Below, one piece after another: positions 7,481 to 16,335 of a DNA stretch of 43,279 nt. This DNA is from Caulobacteraceae bacterium (GTDB lineage: Bacteria > Pseudomonadota > Alphaproteobacteria > Caulobacterales > Caulobacteraceae): assembly GCA_947475735.1 (NCBI GenBank), contig CANJLQ010000020.1, positions 1 to 43,279 on the forward strand, in the 5' to 3' direction. The translations under genes were made by a program, and so were the position numbers. Position 1 is the stretch's first letter. Each line of letters opens with the position of its first letter. A model generated the notes under the pieces. The model did no database searches and was not told the origin of the DNA. It saw only the letters and a list, made by a program, of their open reading frames with translations.

Positions 7481-9049
7481 CTATCCGTTGTCGGACAGCT
7501 CCAGCACGAACGGCCGGTTGCCCGCCGGGATGCGGAGCAGCAGCAGCACGCTCTCGCGGCTCGCAGCGCGGGCCGCCGCGACAACGCTTTCCAGGTCGGC
7601 CACGGTCGAGACCGGCCGGCCGTTGGCCTGCAGGATCACGGTGCCCGCCGGAACCCCGGCGCGACCGGCGCGCGAGGTCTCCGCCACGGCGGTGATCACC
7701 AGGCCGCGAACCCCCTCGGCGATCGAATAGCGCGACCGCAGGGCGTCGCTGATCGGGGCGACCGTCATCCCTTCGACCACCTCGCCGGCCGGGGCCGCGG
7801 GACGGCCCGGCTGGACCGGATCCTCGGAGTTCAGGTTGTCGTTGAGCGCGTTGACGTCGGACGGGCGCGTGCCCGAGCGGACGTTGATCGTCTGACGACG
7901 CCCTTCGCGCAGGATTTCCAACCGCAGGACGTCGCCCGGCGCGGCCTGACCGACCCGGCGGGTCAGCTCGGTCGAGGTGGTGATCGGATCACCGTTGAGG
8001 GCGACGACGACGTCGCCTTCGCGCAGACCCGCCTGGGCCGCCGGGCCGCCGGCCGTGACTTCGGCGATGTAGGCGCCTTCCTGATCGTCCGACAGGCCGA
8101 GCGGCGCGCGGTATTCGTCCAGCAGGTTCTGGATCTGCACGCCGAGGTAGCCGCGCTGGATCGTCTCGCCGCGCATCAGACGCTCGGTCACCGGCTTGGC
8201 GATCGAGGCGGGGATGGCGAAGCCGATGCCGACCGAGCCGCCGGTCGGCGAGAAGATTGCCGAGTTCACGCCGATCACCCGGCCATAGATGTCGAACGTC
8301 GGCCCGCCGGAGTTGCCCCGGTTGATGGCCGCGTCGATCTGCAGATAGTCGGTGTAAGGCGTACGGCTGTCGGAGATGTCGCGGGCCCGGGCCGAGACGA
8401 TGCCCGCCGTGGCCGTGCCGCCAAGGCCAAAGGGGTTGCCCACGGCGATGACCCAGTCCCCCACGCGGGGATCGGCCTCTTCCTCGAAGCTGACGAACGG
8501 ATAATCCGAGCCCTCGATCTTCAGGACCGCCAGATCCGTGTCGGCGTCGCGGCCCACCAGACGGGCGTCGATCTCGCGGCCGTCGGACAGTTTGACGGTG
8601 ATCTTGGTGGCGTTCTCGACGACGTGGTTGTTGGTCACGATGAAGCCGTCGGCCGAGATGAAGAAGCCCGAACCCGCGCCCTGAGCGGTCGGGGCGTCTT
8701 CGTCGTCCTCGGCACCCGGAGGCGTCTGGCCTTCCGGCAGGCGGAAACCGAAACCAGGGGGCAGGCCGGGGATCTGAACCAGGCCGGTGGGGCGTTCGAT
8801 GCGCGTCTCGACGTCGATCTGGACCACGGCGGGCGAGACCTGGTCGAAGATGTCGGCGAAGCTGAGCGGCGCGCCCTGCGGCGGGGCGAAGGCGAGGCCG
8901 GAGGCGCCGGCCGAGGGGATCAGCCGACCGACGGCCGTGCGTTCCTGGGCGTTGGCGCCCGGCCAGTCGATCACCCCGCCCGCGGTCGCGGCGGCGGCGA
9001 AGGTCAGGCCCACCGCGGCCCCCAGGATGAATTCCTTGCGCTTCAGCAT
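7481..9049 (-). CDS. DegP/HtrA-family periplasmic serine protease (Do)
   Basis: A 522-residue S1C protease. It begins with an export signal (about 1-35), followed by a trypsin-like domain with the catalytic triad His142 (TNNHVVENA), Asp172 (DTDLAVLKI) and Ser247 (RGNSGGP), and two PDZ domains (about 285-375 and 420-515). It degrades or refolds misfolded periplasmic proteins. All catalytic residues are intact. It lies upstream of a two-component system on the same strand, separated by a terminator-like hairpin, and a possible promoter lies upstream at 9107-9134. In Caulobacterales and many alphaproteobacteria htrA-type genes neighbour a two-component system, which fits an envelope-stress role. 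Which Deg paralogue it corresponds to cannot be told from sequence alone. Confidence 0.95.
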   Translation of the reverse strand: MLKRKEFILGAAVGLTFAAAATAGGVIDWPGANAQERTAVGRLIPSAGASGLAFAPPQGAPLSFADIFDQVSPAVVQIDVETRIERPTGLVQIPGLPPGFGFRLPEGQTPPGAEDDEDAPTAQGAGSGFFISADGFIVTNNHVVENATKITVKLSDGREIDARLVGRDADTDLAVLKIEGSDYPFVSFEEEADPRVGDWVIAVGNPFGLGGTATAGIVSARARDISDSRTPYTDYLQIDAAINRGNSGGPTFDIYGRVIGVNSAIFSPTGGSVGIGFAIPASIAKPVTERLMRGETIQRGYLGVQIQNLLDEYRAPLGLSDDQEGAYIAEVTAGGPAAQAGLREGDVVVALNGDPITTSTELTRRVGQAAPGDVLRLEILREGRRQTINVRSGTRPSDVNALNDNLNSEDPVQPGRPAAPAGEVVEGMTVAPISDALRSRYSIAEGVRGLVITAVAETSRAGRAGVPAGTVILQANGRPVSTVADLESVVAAARAASRESVLLLLRIPAGNRPFVLELSDNG

Positions 9050-9106
9050 CGTGTGTTTCGCTCGGTCCCAAGAAGGAAAGGTCGGATCGACCCGGTTTCG
9101 TCTTTA

Positions 9107-9134
9107 GATATAGGGCGATGCTTCAATTGGCCAA
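9107..9134 (-). promoter_or_regulatory. Possible housekeeping promoter of the degP-type gene
   Basis: On the minus strand CCTATATC (9107-9114) matches the Caulobacter-type minus-10 consensus GCTANAWC at seven of eight positions. TTGGCCA (9128-9134) is a partial match to the minus-35 TTGACGS at an acceptable 13-nt spacing. It lies 58-85 bp upstream of the protease ATG. It was found by eye, and such matches occur by chance. Confidence 0.35.
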
Positions 9135-9161
9135 CCGCCGCTGCATGAGCCTTGATCGCCC

Positions 9162-9671
9162 TCAACGCCCGTCGTGTGGCGTCGATGCGTCAGGATCGGG
9201 GCGAACTGTTTCGGTTTGGAGAAGATCGGCCAGCCGACGTTCCTCCTCAGGCGAAAGCGGCGCGGCCGCCGGCGCTCGGCGACGCACGAAGGCCACCATC
9301 GCCACCCCTCCGGCCAGCACCAGCAGGGCCGGTCCGAACCACAGCAGCCATGTCCCCGTCCGCACCGGCGGGGTGAACAGCACATAGTCGCCATAGCGTC
9401 GCACCAGGTCATCCTTGATGGCCTGATCGGTCGCACCGCCGGAGATCTCCTCACGGATCAGGCGACGCATGTCACCGGCGATTCCGGCCGGGCTGTCGGC
9501 GATGGATTCGTGCTGGCATACGACGCAACGCACGACCTCGAAGATGGCCTGGGCGCGCGCCTCCTGGGCGGCCTGGGGCAAGGGTCGGTCGGGCGGCGCG
9601 GCGGGCTCCTGGGCCAGGGCCGGGCCGGTCATCAGCAGGGCGAGCGCCAGGATCGCGCCGCGCCCTCTCAT
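9162..9671 (-). CDS. ccmH: Cytochrome c maturation protein CcmH
   Basis: A 169-residue protein with a signal peptide (about 1-21), the thioredoxin-like CcmH domain with the redox motif RCVVCQ (Cys49, Cys52) and the family stretch YGDYVLFTPPV, then one transmembrane helix (about 107-126) and a short cytoplasmic tail. CcmH keeps apocytochrome c haem-binding cysteines reduced and presents the apoprotein to CcmF. The ATG at 9671 overlaps the ccmF TGA (ATGA). The open frame extends upstream through ccmF but that part is a shadow. It is the last gene of the ccmIEFH operon. Confidence 0.95.
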   Translation of the reverse strand: MRGRGAILALALLMTGPALAQEPAAPPDRPLPQAAQEARAQAIFEVVRCVVCQHESIADSPAGIAGDMRRLIREEISGGATDQAIKDDLVRRYGDYVLFTPPVRTGTWLLWFGPALLVLAGGVAMVAFVRRRAPAAAPLSPEEERRLADLLQTETVRPDPDASTPHDGR

Positions 9672-11662
9672 GCCGCCACCCGCTTGCGGCGTCCCGGCAT
9701 GGCCAGACGCAGACGTCGATCCATCAGGGACAGCACGCCGCCCAGCGCCATGATCGCGGGGCCGAGGAAGATCAGCCGGGCCCAGGGGTTGTGGTACAGC
9801 CGCACGGCCCAGGCGCGCTCGCCGCCCGGCGTGGCCCGGCGCTCGCCCATCACGACATAGACGTCGTCCAGCCCGCGGAAGTCGAGGCCGACCTCGGTCG
9901 TCGTCTGCCCGCCTGCGGGAAAGAAGCGGCGTTCGGAGGTGACGGTGCGGGTCGGCGCAACGCCGTCGACCGAGGTCACGGTGACGACGCCTTGTTCGGC
10001 CAGATAGTTGGGGCCTTCGACGATGCGCACGTCGGTCAGGGTCGCCTTCCACGGCCCCGCGATCACGCTGCCGCCGATCGGCAGGGCGTCGGCGGCTTCC
10101 AGCTTGAAGCTGGTCTCGGCCACCGCCCCGAGCACGAAGACCCCCAGCCCGGCGTGCGCGAGGGTCATGCCCCATGCCCCCATCGGCAGGCCCCGCGCGC
10201 GACGCAGGACCTCCGCCACCGGCACGCGGAACAGGCGCACCCGCTCGACCACCTCGGCCAGGGCCCCCAGGATCAACCAGGCCCCGATGGCCATGCCGGC
10301 GGCCGTGAGGGCCTTCTTCGGCTCGAACGCCAACCAGGCCGCGAAGCCGCAGGCGATGGCGAGCCCCCCGGCGAGCGCCAGCCGCTGGATCGCGCCCTTG
10401 GCGTCGGCGCGCTTCCAGCTGAGCATCGGACCAGCCGGCAGGATGATGAAGGCCACCAGCATCAGGGGCGTGAAGGTCATGGCGAAGTAAGGCGGCCCGA
10501 CCGAGATGGTCTGGCCGGTCGCCGCCTCCAGGATCAGGGGATACAGCGTCCCCAGCAGCACCGTCGCCGCCGCCACCGTCAGGAACAGGTTGTTGAGGAC
10601 CAGGGCCCCCTCGCGGCTGACCGGCGCGAACATCCCGCCGCCCTTCAGCTGGGGCGCGCGCCAGGCGAACAGGGCGAAGGCCGAGCCCGCCGCGACGCCC
10701 AGAATGCCCAGCAGCATCAATCCGCGCTCCGGATCGACGGCGAAGGCGTGGACGCTGGTGAGGACGCCCGAGCGGACCAGGAAGGCCCCCAGCATCGAGA
10801 AGGTGAAGGCCAGGAGCGCGAGGAACACCGTCCAGCCGGCCAAAGCCCCGCGCCGCTCAGTGACGACCGCGCTGTGAAGCAGGGCCGCGCCCGCCAGCCA
10901 AGGCATGAAGGAGGCGTTCTCGACCGGGTCCCAGAACCACCAGCCGCCCCAGCCCAGCTCGTAATAGGCCCAGAAAGAGCCGAGCGTGATGCCCAGCGTC
11001 AGGAACACCCAGCTAGCCAGAGCCCAGGGCCGGACCCAACGACCCCAGGCAGGCCAGAAGCCGGAAAACGCCCGCCCCTCGATCAGGGCCGCGACGGCGA
11101 GCGAGAAGGTCACCGAAAACCCGACATAGCCGAAATACAGCAGCGGCGGATGGATCGCGAGCGCCGGGTCCTGAAGCAGCGGGTTCAGGGAATTGCCCTG
11201 GACCGGCGCATCGGCGATCCGCACGAACGGGTTCGACGTGAAGACGGCGAAGGCCAGGAACAGCGTCGTCAGCGCGCCCTGCACCCCGACCGCCGAGGTC
11301 TTCAGCCCGAACGGCAGTCCGCGCGCCCGTGCCAGGATCGCCCCGAACACCGCCATGACCCCGCACCACAGGACCAGCGACCCCTCATGGCTGCCCCAGG
11401 CGGCGGCGACCTTGTAGAGCATCGGCTTGTCGGTGTGGCTGTTCCGCGCCACGTTCTCGACCGAGAAATCGGACACGGCGAAGGCGTAGATCAGGGCCGC
11501 GAAGGCCAGGACGATGGCGAAGGCCGACGCCACGGCGGCGCCGTCCGCTCCTCCCGCGAGCAGGGGGCTGCGACGCAGGCGACCGACCGTCGCCAGCCCG
11601 GTCTGCAGGACCGACAGCGCCAAGGCCAGGACGAGGGCGAAGGCCCCGAATTCTACGATCAC
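9668..11662 (-). CDS. ccmF: Haem lyase subunit CcmF
   Basis: A 664-residue polytopic membrane protein, the usual CcmF length, with many transmembrane helices and the tryptophan-rich WWD signature WGGWWFWDPVENASFMPWLA around residue 235. Conserved His-containing periplasmic stretches follow, e.g. SHEGSLVLWCG. CcmF takes haem from holo-CcmE and, with CcmH and CcmI, attaches it to apocytochrome c. The start is GTG at 11662, overlapping the ccmE TGA (GTGA). ccmH follows with a 4-bp overlap, so translation is coupled along the operon. Confidence 0.97.
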   Translation of the reverse strand: MIVEFGAFALVLALALSVLQTGLATVGRLRRSPLLAGGADGAAVASAFAIVLAFAALIYAFAVSDFSVENVARNSHTDKPMLYKVAAAWGSHEGSLVLWCGVMAVFGAILARARGLPFGLKTSAVGVQGALTTLFLAFAVFTSNPFVRIADAPVQGNSLNPLLQDPALAIHPPLLYFGYVGFSVTFSLAVAALIEGRAFSGFWPAWGRWVRPWALASWVFLTLGITLGSFWAYYELGWGGWWFWDPVENASFMPWLAGAALLHSAVVTERRGALAGWTVFLALLAFTFSMLGAFLVRSGVLTSVHAFAVDPERGLMLLGILGVAAGSAFALFAWRAPQLKGGGMFAPVSREGALVLNNLFLTVAAATVLLGTLYPLILEAATGQTISVGPPYFAMTFTPLMLVAFIILPAGPMLSWKRADAKGAIQRLALAGGLAIACGFAAWLAFEPKKALTAAGMAIGAWLILGALAEVVERVRLFRVPVAEVLRRARGLPMGAWGMTLAHAGLGVFVLGAVAETSFKLEAADALPIGGSVIAGPWKATLTDVRIVEGPNYLAEQGVVTVTSVDGVAPTRTVTSERRFFPAGGQTTTEVGLDFRGLDDVYVVMGERRATPGGERAWAVRLYHNPWARLIFLGPAIMALGGVLSLMDRRLRLAMPGRRKRVAA

Positions 11663-12171
11663 AGGCTTCGTTGCCCTTGGGCCTGAGCGGGGGCCTGAGC
11701 CGTGGCCGGACTGGCCGCGCCGCCCTCAGGCCGCCATTCGCCGCTGGCCTTCAGCCGGTCGGCGACCTCGCGGGGCATATAGGTCTCGTCGTGCTTGGCC
11801 AGGACGGTCGAGGCTCGGAACACGCGGTCCGGGCCGAAGGCCCCCTCGGCCACGATCCCCTGCCCCTCGCGGAACAGGTCGGGCAGATCGCCTTCATAGA
11901 TCACGCGACTGGTGGCGGCGTTGTCGGTGACGGCGAAGGTCACCGTCGCGCCGTCCTGAACCACGCTGCCGGTCTCGACCAGACCGCCGAGACGGATGTT
12001 CCGCCCCGCCGGCGCGGCCTCCGCCGTCGCCTCGGACGGCGAGAAGAAGAAGGTGACGTTATCCTGCATGGCCCATAGCGACAGGCCGACGGCGAGCGCC
12101 AGCACCGGGGCGGCGGCGGCGACGACCCACAGGCGACGGCGGGCCTTGGGCGATTTGGGAAGCCAGCTCAT
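11659..12171 (-). CDS. ccmE: Haem chaperone CcmE
   Basis: A 170-residue protein with an N-terminal membrane anchor (about 12-34) and a periplasmic OB-fold domain. The haem-attachment motif LAKHDETYMP gives His127 as the covalent haem ligand and Tyr131 as the axial tyrosine, both conserved in the family. It receives haem from CcmC and hands it to CcmF. It starts 39 bp after ccmI and overlaps ccmF by 4 bp. The C-terminal tail is Gln/Ala-rich and low in complexity. Confidence 0.96.
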   Translation of the reverse strand: MSWLPKSPKARRRLWVVAAAAPVLALAVGLSLWAMQDNVTFFFSPSEATAEAAPAGRNIRLGGLVETGSVVQDGATVTFAVTDNAATSRVIYEGDLPDLFREGQGIVAEGAFGPDRVFRASTVLAKHDETYMPREVADRLKASGEWRPEGGAASPATAQAPAQAQGQRSL

Positions 12172-12210
12172 GCGGTCGCTATACCCTCGCCCCTGTCCGG
12201 ATCAAACGGG

Positions 12211-13023
12211 TCATGCCGCCGCGTCCAGTCGAGCGACCAGATCGGCCCGTCGCGGGTCGGCGAGGTCGAGCACGGCGATCAACGGCGTCCAGAGTTCGCG
12301 CGCCCGCGCCACCTCGCCTCGCGACAGGGCGACATCCCCCAGGAAGAAGCGCGCCCCCAACTGGCCGGGGTCGAGCTCCAGAGCGCGGGCGAAGGCGGCC
12401 TCGGCGTCGGGCTGGACTTCGCCCTCCGCCGCGCGAACCAGACTCTCGCCCAGCCGGGCCCAGCTGGTCGCGTCGTTGGGCTGGAGCGTCAGGACCCGGC
12501 GAAAAGCGGTCGCTGCTCCGATCGGATCGCCGGCCTCGAACCGCGCCGCGCCCAGCATGCTAAGCGCCGTCAGATTGTCGGGCTCGCGCTTGACCGCCCG
12601 GCTCAGAACCGCGGCCACCCGGGGCGCGTCGAGCGTTTCGGGGGTCGAGGCCCATTCGTCGATGCGCCGTTCATAGGGGGCGTCGGGCAAGCCGGGCTCG
12701 CCCACCACGAAGTAGAGGCCCAGAGCCGCCGCAGCCGTCGCCACCAGGGCCCCCAGCGCGATCGTCCTGTCCCGGGGCCCGATGACCAGCGGCGTCTGCG
12801 GGGCGGGTTCGGCGATCAGACGGCGACCGGCCTCCGCCCGCGCCGCCGCCCAGGCGTCCTCGTCCAGCAGACCCCGAGCCTTGAGCCGGTCCAGCTCGTC
12901 CAGCTCGGCGGCGGCCGTCGGCGCGACCGGTTCGACGCCGCCTTCGGCCCGACGGGCCCCGGTCAGCACCATGAGGCCGGCGAGCGCGGCGGCGAGGCCG
13001 GTCAGGGTCCAGAAGACGATCAT
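12211..13023 (-). CDS. ccmI: Cytochrome c biogenesis protein CcmI (TPR)
   Basis: A 270-residue protein with two transmembrane segments (about 2-22 and 88-107), a cytoplasmic loop containing the typical ELDELDRLKARGLLDEDAWA helix, and a periplasmic region with tetratricopeptide-like repeats (about 140-235: LTALSMLGAARFEAGD, ATSWARLGESLVRA, ARFFLGDVALSRG). CcmI is the apocytochrome c chaperone that binds C-terminal helices and delivers substrates to CcmF/CcmH. It is the first gene of ccmI-ccmE-ccmF-ccmH. No ccmG/dsbE thioredoxin gene is present in the cluster; it must be elsewhere or its role filled by another protein. Confidence 0.92.
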   Translation of the reverse strand: MIVFWTLTGLAAALAGLMVLTGARRAEGGVEPVAPTAAAELDELDRLKARGLLDEDAWAAARAEAGRRLIAEPAPQTPLVIGPRDRTIALGALVATAAAALGLYFVVGEPGLPDAPYERRIDEWASTPETLDAPRVAAVLSRAVKREPDNLTALSMLGAARFEAGDPIGAATAFRRVLTLQPNDATSWARLGESLVRAAEGEVQPDAEAAFARALELDPGQLGARFFLGDVALSRGEVARARELWTPLIAVLDLADPRRADLVARLDAAA

Positions 13024-13097
13024 GGCCGCAGGCTTAGCGGATCACCCGCACGCCTGCGAGACCCCGCGACCCGATGTCCTTGCCGGATCTCAGACCG

Positions 13098-14456
13098 TCA
13101 GGCCGTCTTCGACAGACTTCCGGCCGAGGCGGCCCGACGCCGCACGGTCTTGGCGGGATCGGTCGCGTCGATCAGGATCAGGAACTTCGCAAGGGTCTCG
13201 ATCGTCGCGAGCGCACGGGGCTGGTCTTCGACCTCGCCGGCGTTCACCGCTTCGAGGGTCTGGTCGACATAGGTGGTGATGCGGTCGATCACCGAGTGGA
13301 CGAGCTGGGACCTCTGGCTCTCGATGCCGAAGATCTGCGCCGCGTTTCGGATGGCGCCGACCAGGGTCAGGAGCCCGGTGGCGGTCTGGATGGCCTCGGG
13401 CGGAACGGGTTGATCCAGGTTCGGAACCTCGCGCGTCATCCGGCCCGAGGTCTGGACCCGCTTGGTCGGCATGGCCTTGTCGAGCGCCTTGTCGGTGGAT
13501 TTCAGAGTGGCGGACAGGCCGCGGTTGATGCGGGACCGGGCGTCGCGAGCCGCCTTGCCCCAGTCGCCTTCGGGGTCCAGCTGCAGCGTCATGTCCAGCT
13601 CGGCCAGGGTCTCGGCGCACCAGGCGATGTCGTCCTTGATGGTCTGGCCCGAGTCGACGCCGGCCCCCGAGCGGAAGGCCCCGATGCGGGCGACGCGGGC
13701 CTCGACCTCGGCGATCAGGCGATTGACGAAGGTCGCCATCTCCGAACTGGAAAGAACGCCCTCCTTTCCGGCCGCCCGCGACGAATGCACCACCAGCCGC
13801 AGCACCAGCGACGCGTCGCCGAGATGACCGAACAGAATCTCCAGCAGCCGCGGCCCACCGTCCGGCGTGATCTCGCCAGCGTCCCGAATGAGCAGGCGAA
13901 GCTCGGCCAGCTGATCTTCGGTCGGACGCAGGATCCAGTCGGGCAGCGACCGCAGAGCGCGCCGCGACAGGATCGCCAGATCGAAACAGCGGGCCAGGTC
14001 CGTCAGCCCGGCTTCCCGTTGCTGTTCCTGTCCCGCAGCGTCGGGCCAGATGACGTCTGGACGGTCGCGAATGACGCCGGCGGCCGCGACGCAGAACCGG
14101 TCCGCGACGGCCACGACCTGGGGATCGTCTTCTCGCAGCCGGATGTCGTCCAGCTTGGACAGCAGGCCCGGCTCCGCGGCGGAGGCGGCCTTCCACAAGC
14201 GCGGCAAGACCCCCGCCGGGAAGGTCAAACTCTCGACGCCGTCTGGGCGGGCCCGGAACAGCGGCAGCATGGGGCCGAAGGCGACATTGCGGCGTTTGCG
14301 GTCGACGGCCTCCTCGGCCAGCATTGCGGCGAGCGCGCGCGCTTTCGCGCCCGGCATCTGGGCCACCGCCAGCGACAGGGTCTTCAGCGTCCTGTCCGGC
14401 AGCCGCTCGACCATCTGGGCCAGAACGGCGCGCTGGGCGACCGACAGTTCGGCCAT
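13098..14456 (-). CDS. Uncharacterised, predicted cytoplasmic, largely helical protein
   Basis: A 452-residue protein without signal peptide, transmembrane helices or a motif I can assign to a family. It is mostly alpha-helical and rich in Leu, Ala, Arg and Asp. Segments such as LSVAQRAVLAQMVERLPDRTLKTL at the N-terminus and a repetitive HEAT-like helical pattern suggest a scaffold or adaptor rather than an enzyme. The ATG at 14456 is the first in frame and the whole frame has GC-rich third positions like the neighbours, so it is a real gene. It lies alone between ccmI and kdgK on the same strand with about 75-90 bp gaps, so it is probably monocistronic. Confidence 0.8.
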   Translation of the reverse strand: MAELSVAQRAVLAQMVERLPDRTLKTLSLAVAQMPGAKARALAAMLAEEAVDRKRRNVAFGPMLPLFRARPDGVESLTFPAGVLPRLWKAASAAEPGLLSKLDDIRLREDDPQVVAVADRFCVAAAGVIRDRPDVIWPDAAGQEQQREAGLTDLARCFDLAILSRRALRSLPDWILRPTEDQLAELRLLIRDAGEITPDGGPRLLEILFGHLGDASLVLRLVVHSSRAAGKEGVLSSSEMATFVNRLIAEVEARVARIGAFRSGAGVDSGQTIKDDIAWCAETLAELDMTLQLDPEGDWGKAARDARSRINRGLSATLKSTDKALDKAMPTKRVQTSGRMTREVPNLDQPVPPEAIQTATGLLTLVGAIRNAAQIFGIESQRSQLVHSVIDRITTYVDQTLEAVNAGEVEDQPRALATIETLAKFLILIDATDPAKTVRRRAASAGSLSKTA

Positions 14457-14543
14457 TCCGCTCTCCGAGCGCCGGACACACCCGGCCAGAGCCGATGGTG
14501 AATGGCCAAGGTTAAGGAATCCGGAAAGCGACCTCGCGCGGGG

Positions 14544-15554
14544 TCAGCGGCGGATGTCGAAGCCGTCGGCGCCCATCGCGGCCCGAACCTGATTCTCATC
14601 AAACAGGTTGAAGTCGCCCGCCACGGAGTGCTTCAGCGCGGCGGCGGTCAGACCGAACGCCAGCGCCTCGTCATTGGACCAGCCGCGCCAGACGCCGTGA
14701 AGCACGCCGGCTGCGAAGGCATCCCCGCCCCCGACCCGATCGACGACGCCCGTGAGCGTCACCGGTGCCGCATGATGCTCCCCGTCCCGGGTGATCATCA
14801 CCGCCGACAGGGTCTGGTCGGCGACGCTGTCGTTGACCCGCAGGGTGCAGCAGATTCGCTGCAGCCGGGGCCAGGTCCGAAACGCCTCGGCCGCGGCCGC
14901 GCGTCGACGCTCGACCGGATCGGCCTGATCGAAGGCTCGACCCAGAACCAGGGCGAAATCACGGTCGTCGGCGAAGGCGAGGTTCGCCCCGGCCAGCAGC
15001 TGGCTGAGAACCGCCGGGGGATCGCTGTCCCACTCCGACCACATCTTGCCACGGAAATTGCCGTCGAAGCTGACCTTCACGCCCGCCGCCTCGGCCGCCC
15101 GGACCGCCTTCAGCGCGGCCGCCGAACCGCCGGGTCCGGTGGCCGGGGTGACGCCCGACAGATGCAACCAGTCGACGCCGTCCAGCATCGCGGGCCAGTC
15201 GAACGCGTCCTCTGAATGGTGCACGAAGGCGGAGCCGGCCCGGTCGTAAAGCACCTCCGACGGGCGCCGCACCGCGCCTGGCGTCAGGAAGTACAGCCCC
15301 ATCCGGCCCGGAACGAACCTTATCCGGGAGGTGTCCACACCGTGCCGCCTCGCTTCGTCGCGCGCGGCGTGGCCGAGGGCGTTGTCCGGCAACACGGTGG
15401 CGATGGCCGCCGGAGCTCCCAACCGCGCGAGAGACACGGCCACATTGGCCTCGGCCCCGCCCGGCCGGACGGTCAGTCCGGGTGATTGCAACAGAAGCTC
15501 GCCGGGATCGGGCGCGAGACGCAGCAGCATCTCGCCGAAGCAGAGAATGGTCAT
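14544..15554 (-). CDS. kdgK: 2-dehydro-3-deoxygluconokinase
   Basis: A 336-residue PfkB-family sugar kinase. It has the N-terminal substrate-binding motif PGGAEANVAVSLARLG and the C-terminal ATP/catalytic motif DRVGGGDAFAAGVLHG, whose Asp is the catalytic base. It phosphorylates 2-keto-3-deoxygluconate to KDPG, which an aldolase then splits to pyruvate and glyceraldehyde-3-phosphate. It lies 20 bp downstream of kduD and completes a kduI-kduD-kdgK operon, which makes the substrate assignment firm. The ribosome site before the ATG is weak, consistent with coupling to kduD. No KDPG aldolase gene is in the window. Confidence 0.94.
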   Translation of the reverse strand: MTILCFGEMLLRLAPDPGELLLQSPGLTVRPGGAEANVAVSLARLGAPAAIATVLPDNALGHAARDEARRHGVDTSRIRFVPGRMGLYFLTPGAVRRPSEVLYDRAGSAFVHHSEDAFDWPAMLDGVDWLHLSGVTPATGPGGSAAALKAVRAAEAAGVKVSFDGNFRGKMWSEWDSDPPAVLSQLLAGANLAFADDRDFALVLGRAFDQADPVERRRAAAAEAFRTWPRLQRICCTLRVNDSVADQTLSAVMITRDGEHHAAPVTLTGVVDRVGGGDAFAAGVLHGVWRGWSNDEALAFGLTAAALKHSVAGDFNLFDENQVRAAMGADGFDIRR

Positions 15555-15574
15555 GCCGTCACGCTAGCGGCTGA

Positions 15575-16333
15575 TCAGCGCGCGAGCCAGCCACCGTCGA
15601 CCGGCAAGGTAATCCCCTGCACATAGTCCGAGGCCGACGACGCCAGGAACACGGCCGCCCCGCCGATATCGGCGGGCTGGCCCCAGCGGCCCGCCGGAAT
15701 GCGGCCCAGGATCTCCGTGGACCGGACCGGGTCGTCCTGCAGCGCCTGGGTGTTGTCGGTGGCGAAATAGCCGGGCGCGATGGCGTTGGCGTTGACGCCG
15801 TGCTTGGCCCATTCGTTGGCCATCAGCTTTGTCAGGCCCGCGACGCCGGATTTGGACGCCGTGTAGGAGGGCACCCGGATGCCGCCCTGGAAGCTGAGCA
15901 TCGATGCGGTGTTGATGATCTTGCCGCCGCGCTGGCCTGCGATCATGCGCCGGACGACGGCCTGGGACAGGAAGAAGACCGACTTAAGGTTCACGTCCAT
16001 GACCGCGTCCCAGTCTTCCTCGGTGAAGTCGACGGCATCCGCGCGGCGGATGATGCCGGCGTTGTTGACCAGGATGTCGATGGACCCCAGCGCCGCCGTC
16101 GCCTCGTCCACGATCCGTTCGATCGGCTCCATCGAGCCCAGGTCGGCCTGGATCGAGACGGCCCGCACCCCCTTTGCCAGGCAGCGGCCCACGGTGTCGT
16201 CGGACGCCCGGCGCGCGACCGAGGCGATGGAGGCCCCCGCGTCGGCCAGGGCCAGGGCGATCCCCTGGCCGATGCCGGTGTTGCCACCCGTGACGACGGC
16301 GACCTTGCCGGTCAGATCGAAGGGGCTGGCCAT
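15575..16333 (-). CDS. kduD: 2-dehydro-3-deoxy-D-gluconate 5-dehydrogenase
   Basis: A 252-residue classical short-chain dehydrogenase. It has the NAD(P)-binding motif TGGNTGIG, NNAG (LVNNAGIIRRA), the catalytic Ser in NTASMLSFQGG and the YTASK Tyr/Lys pair, with the KduD-typical end YVQGITLPVDGGWLAR. It interconverts 2,5-diketo-3-deoxygluconate and 2-keto-3-deoxygluconate in the breakdown of unsaturated uronates from pectin or similar polymers. The ATG at 16333 is 2 bp beyond the kduI stop, so the two are co-transcribed and probably coupled. Flanking kduI and kdgK support KduD over other SDR functions. Confidence 0.94.
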   Translation of the reverse strand: MASPFDLTGKVAVVTGGNTGIGQGIALALADAGASIASVARRASDDTVGRCLAKGVRAVSIQADLGSMEPIERIVDEATAALGSIDILVNNAGIIRRADAVDFTEEDWDAVMDVNLKSVFFLSQAVVRRMIAGQRGGKIINTASMLSFQGGIRVPSYTASKSGVAGLTKLMANEWAKHGVNANAIAPGYFATDNTQALQDDPVRSTEILGRIPAGRWGQPADIGGAAVFLASSASDYVQGITLPVDGGWLAR

Positions 16334-16335
16334 GA

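Noticed and set aside
9791..11686. 631-codon open frame on the plus strand opposite ccmF
   Set aside because: Antisense to an unmistakable ccmF; composition is a Gln/Arg/Gly-rich mirror of the transmembrane gene, with no domain.
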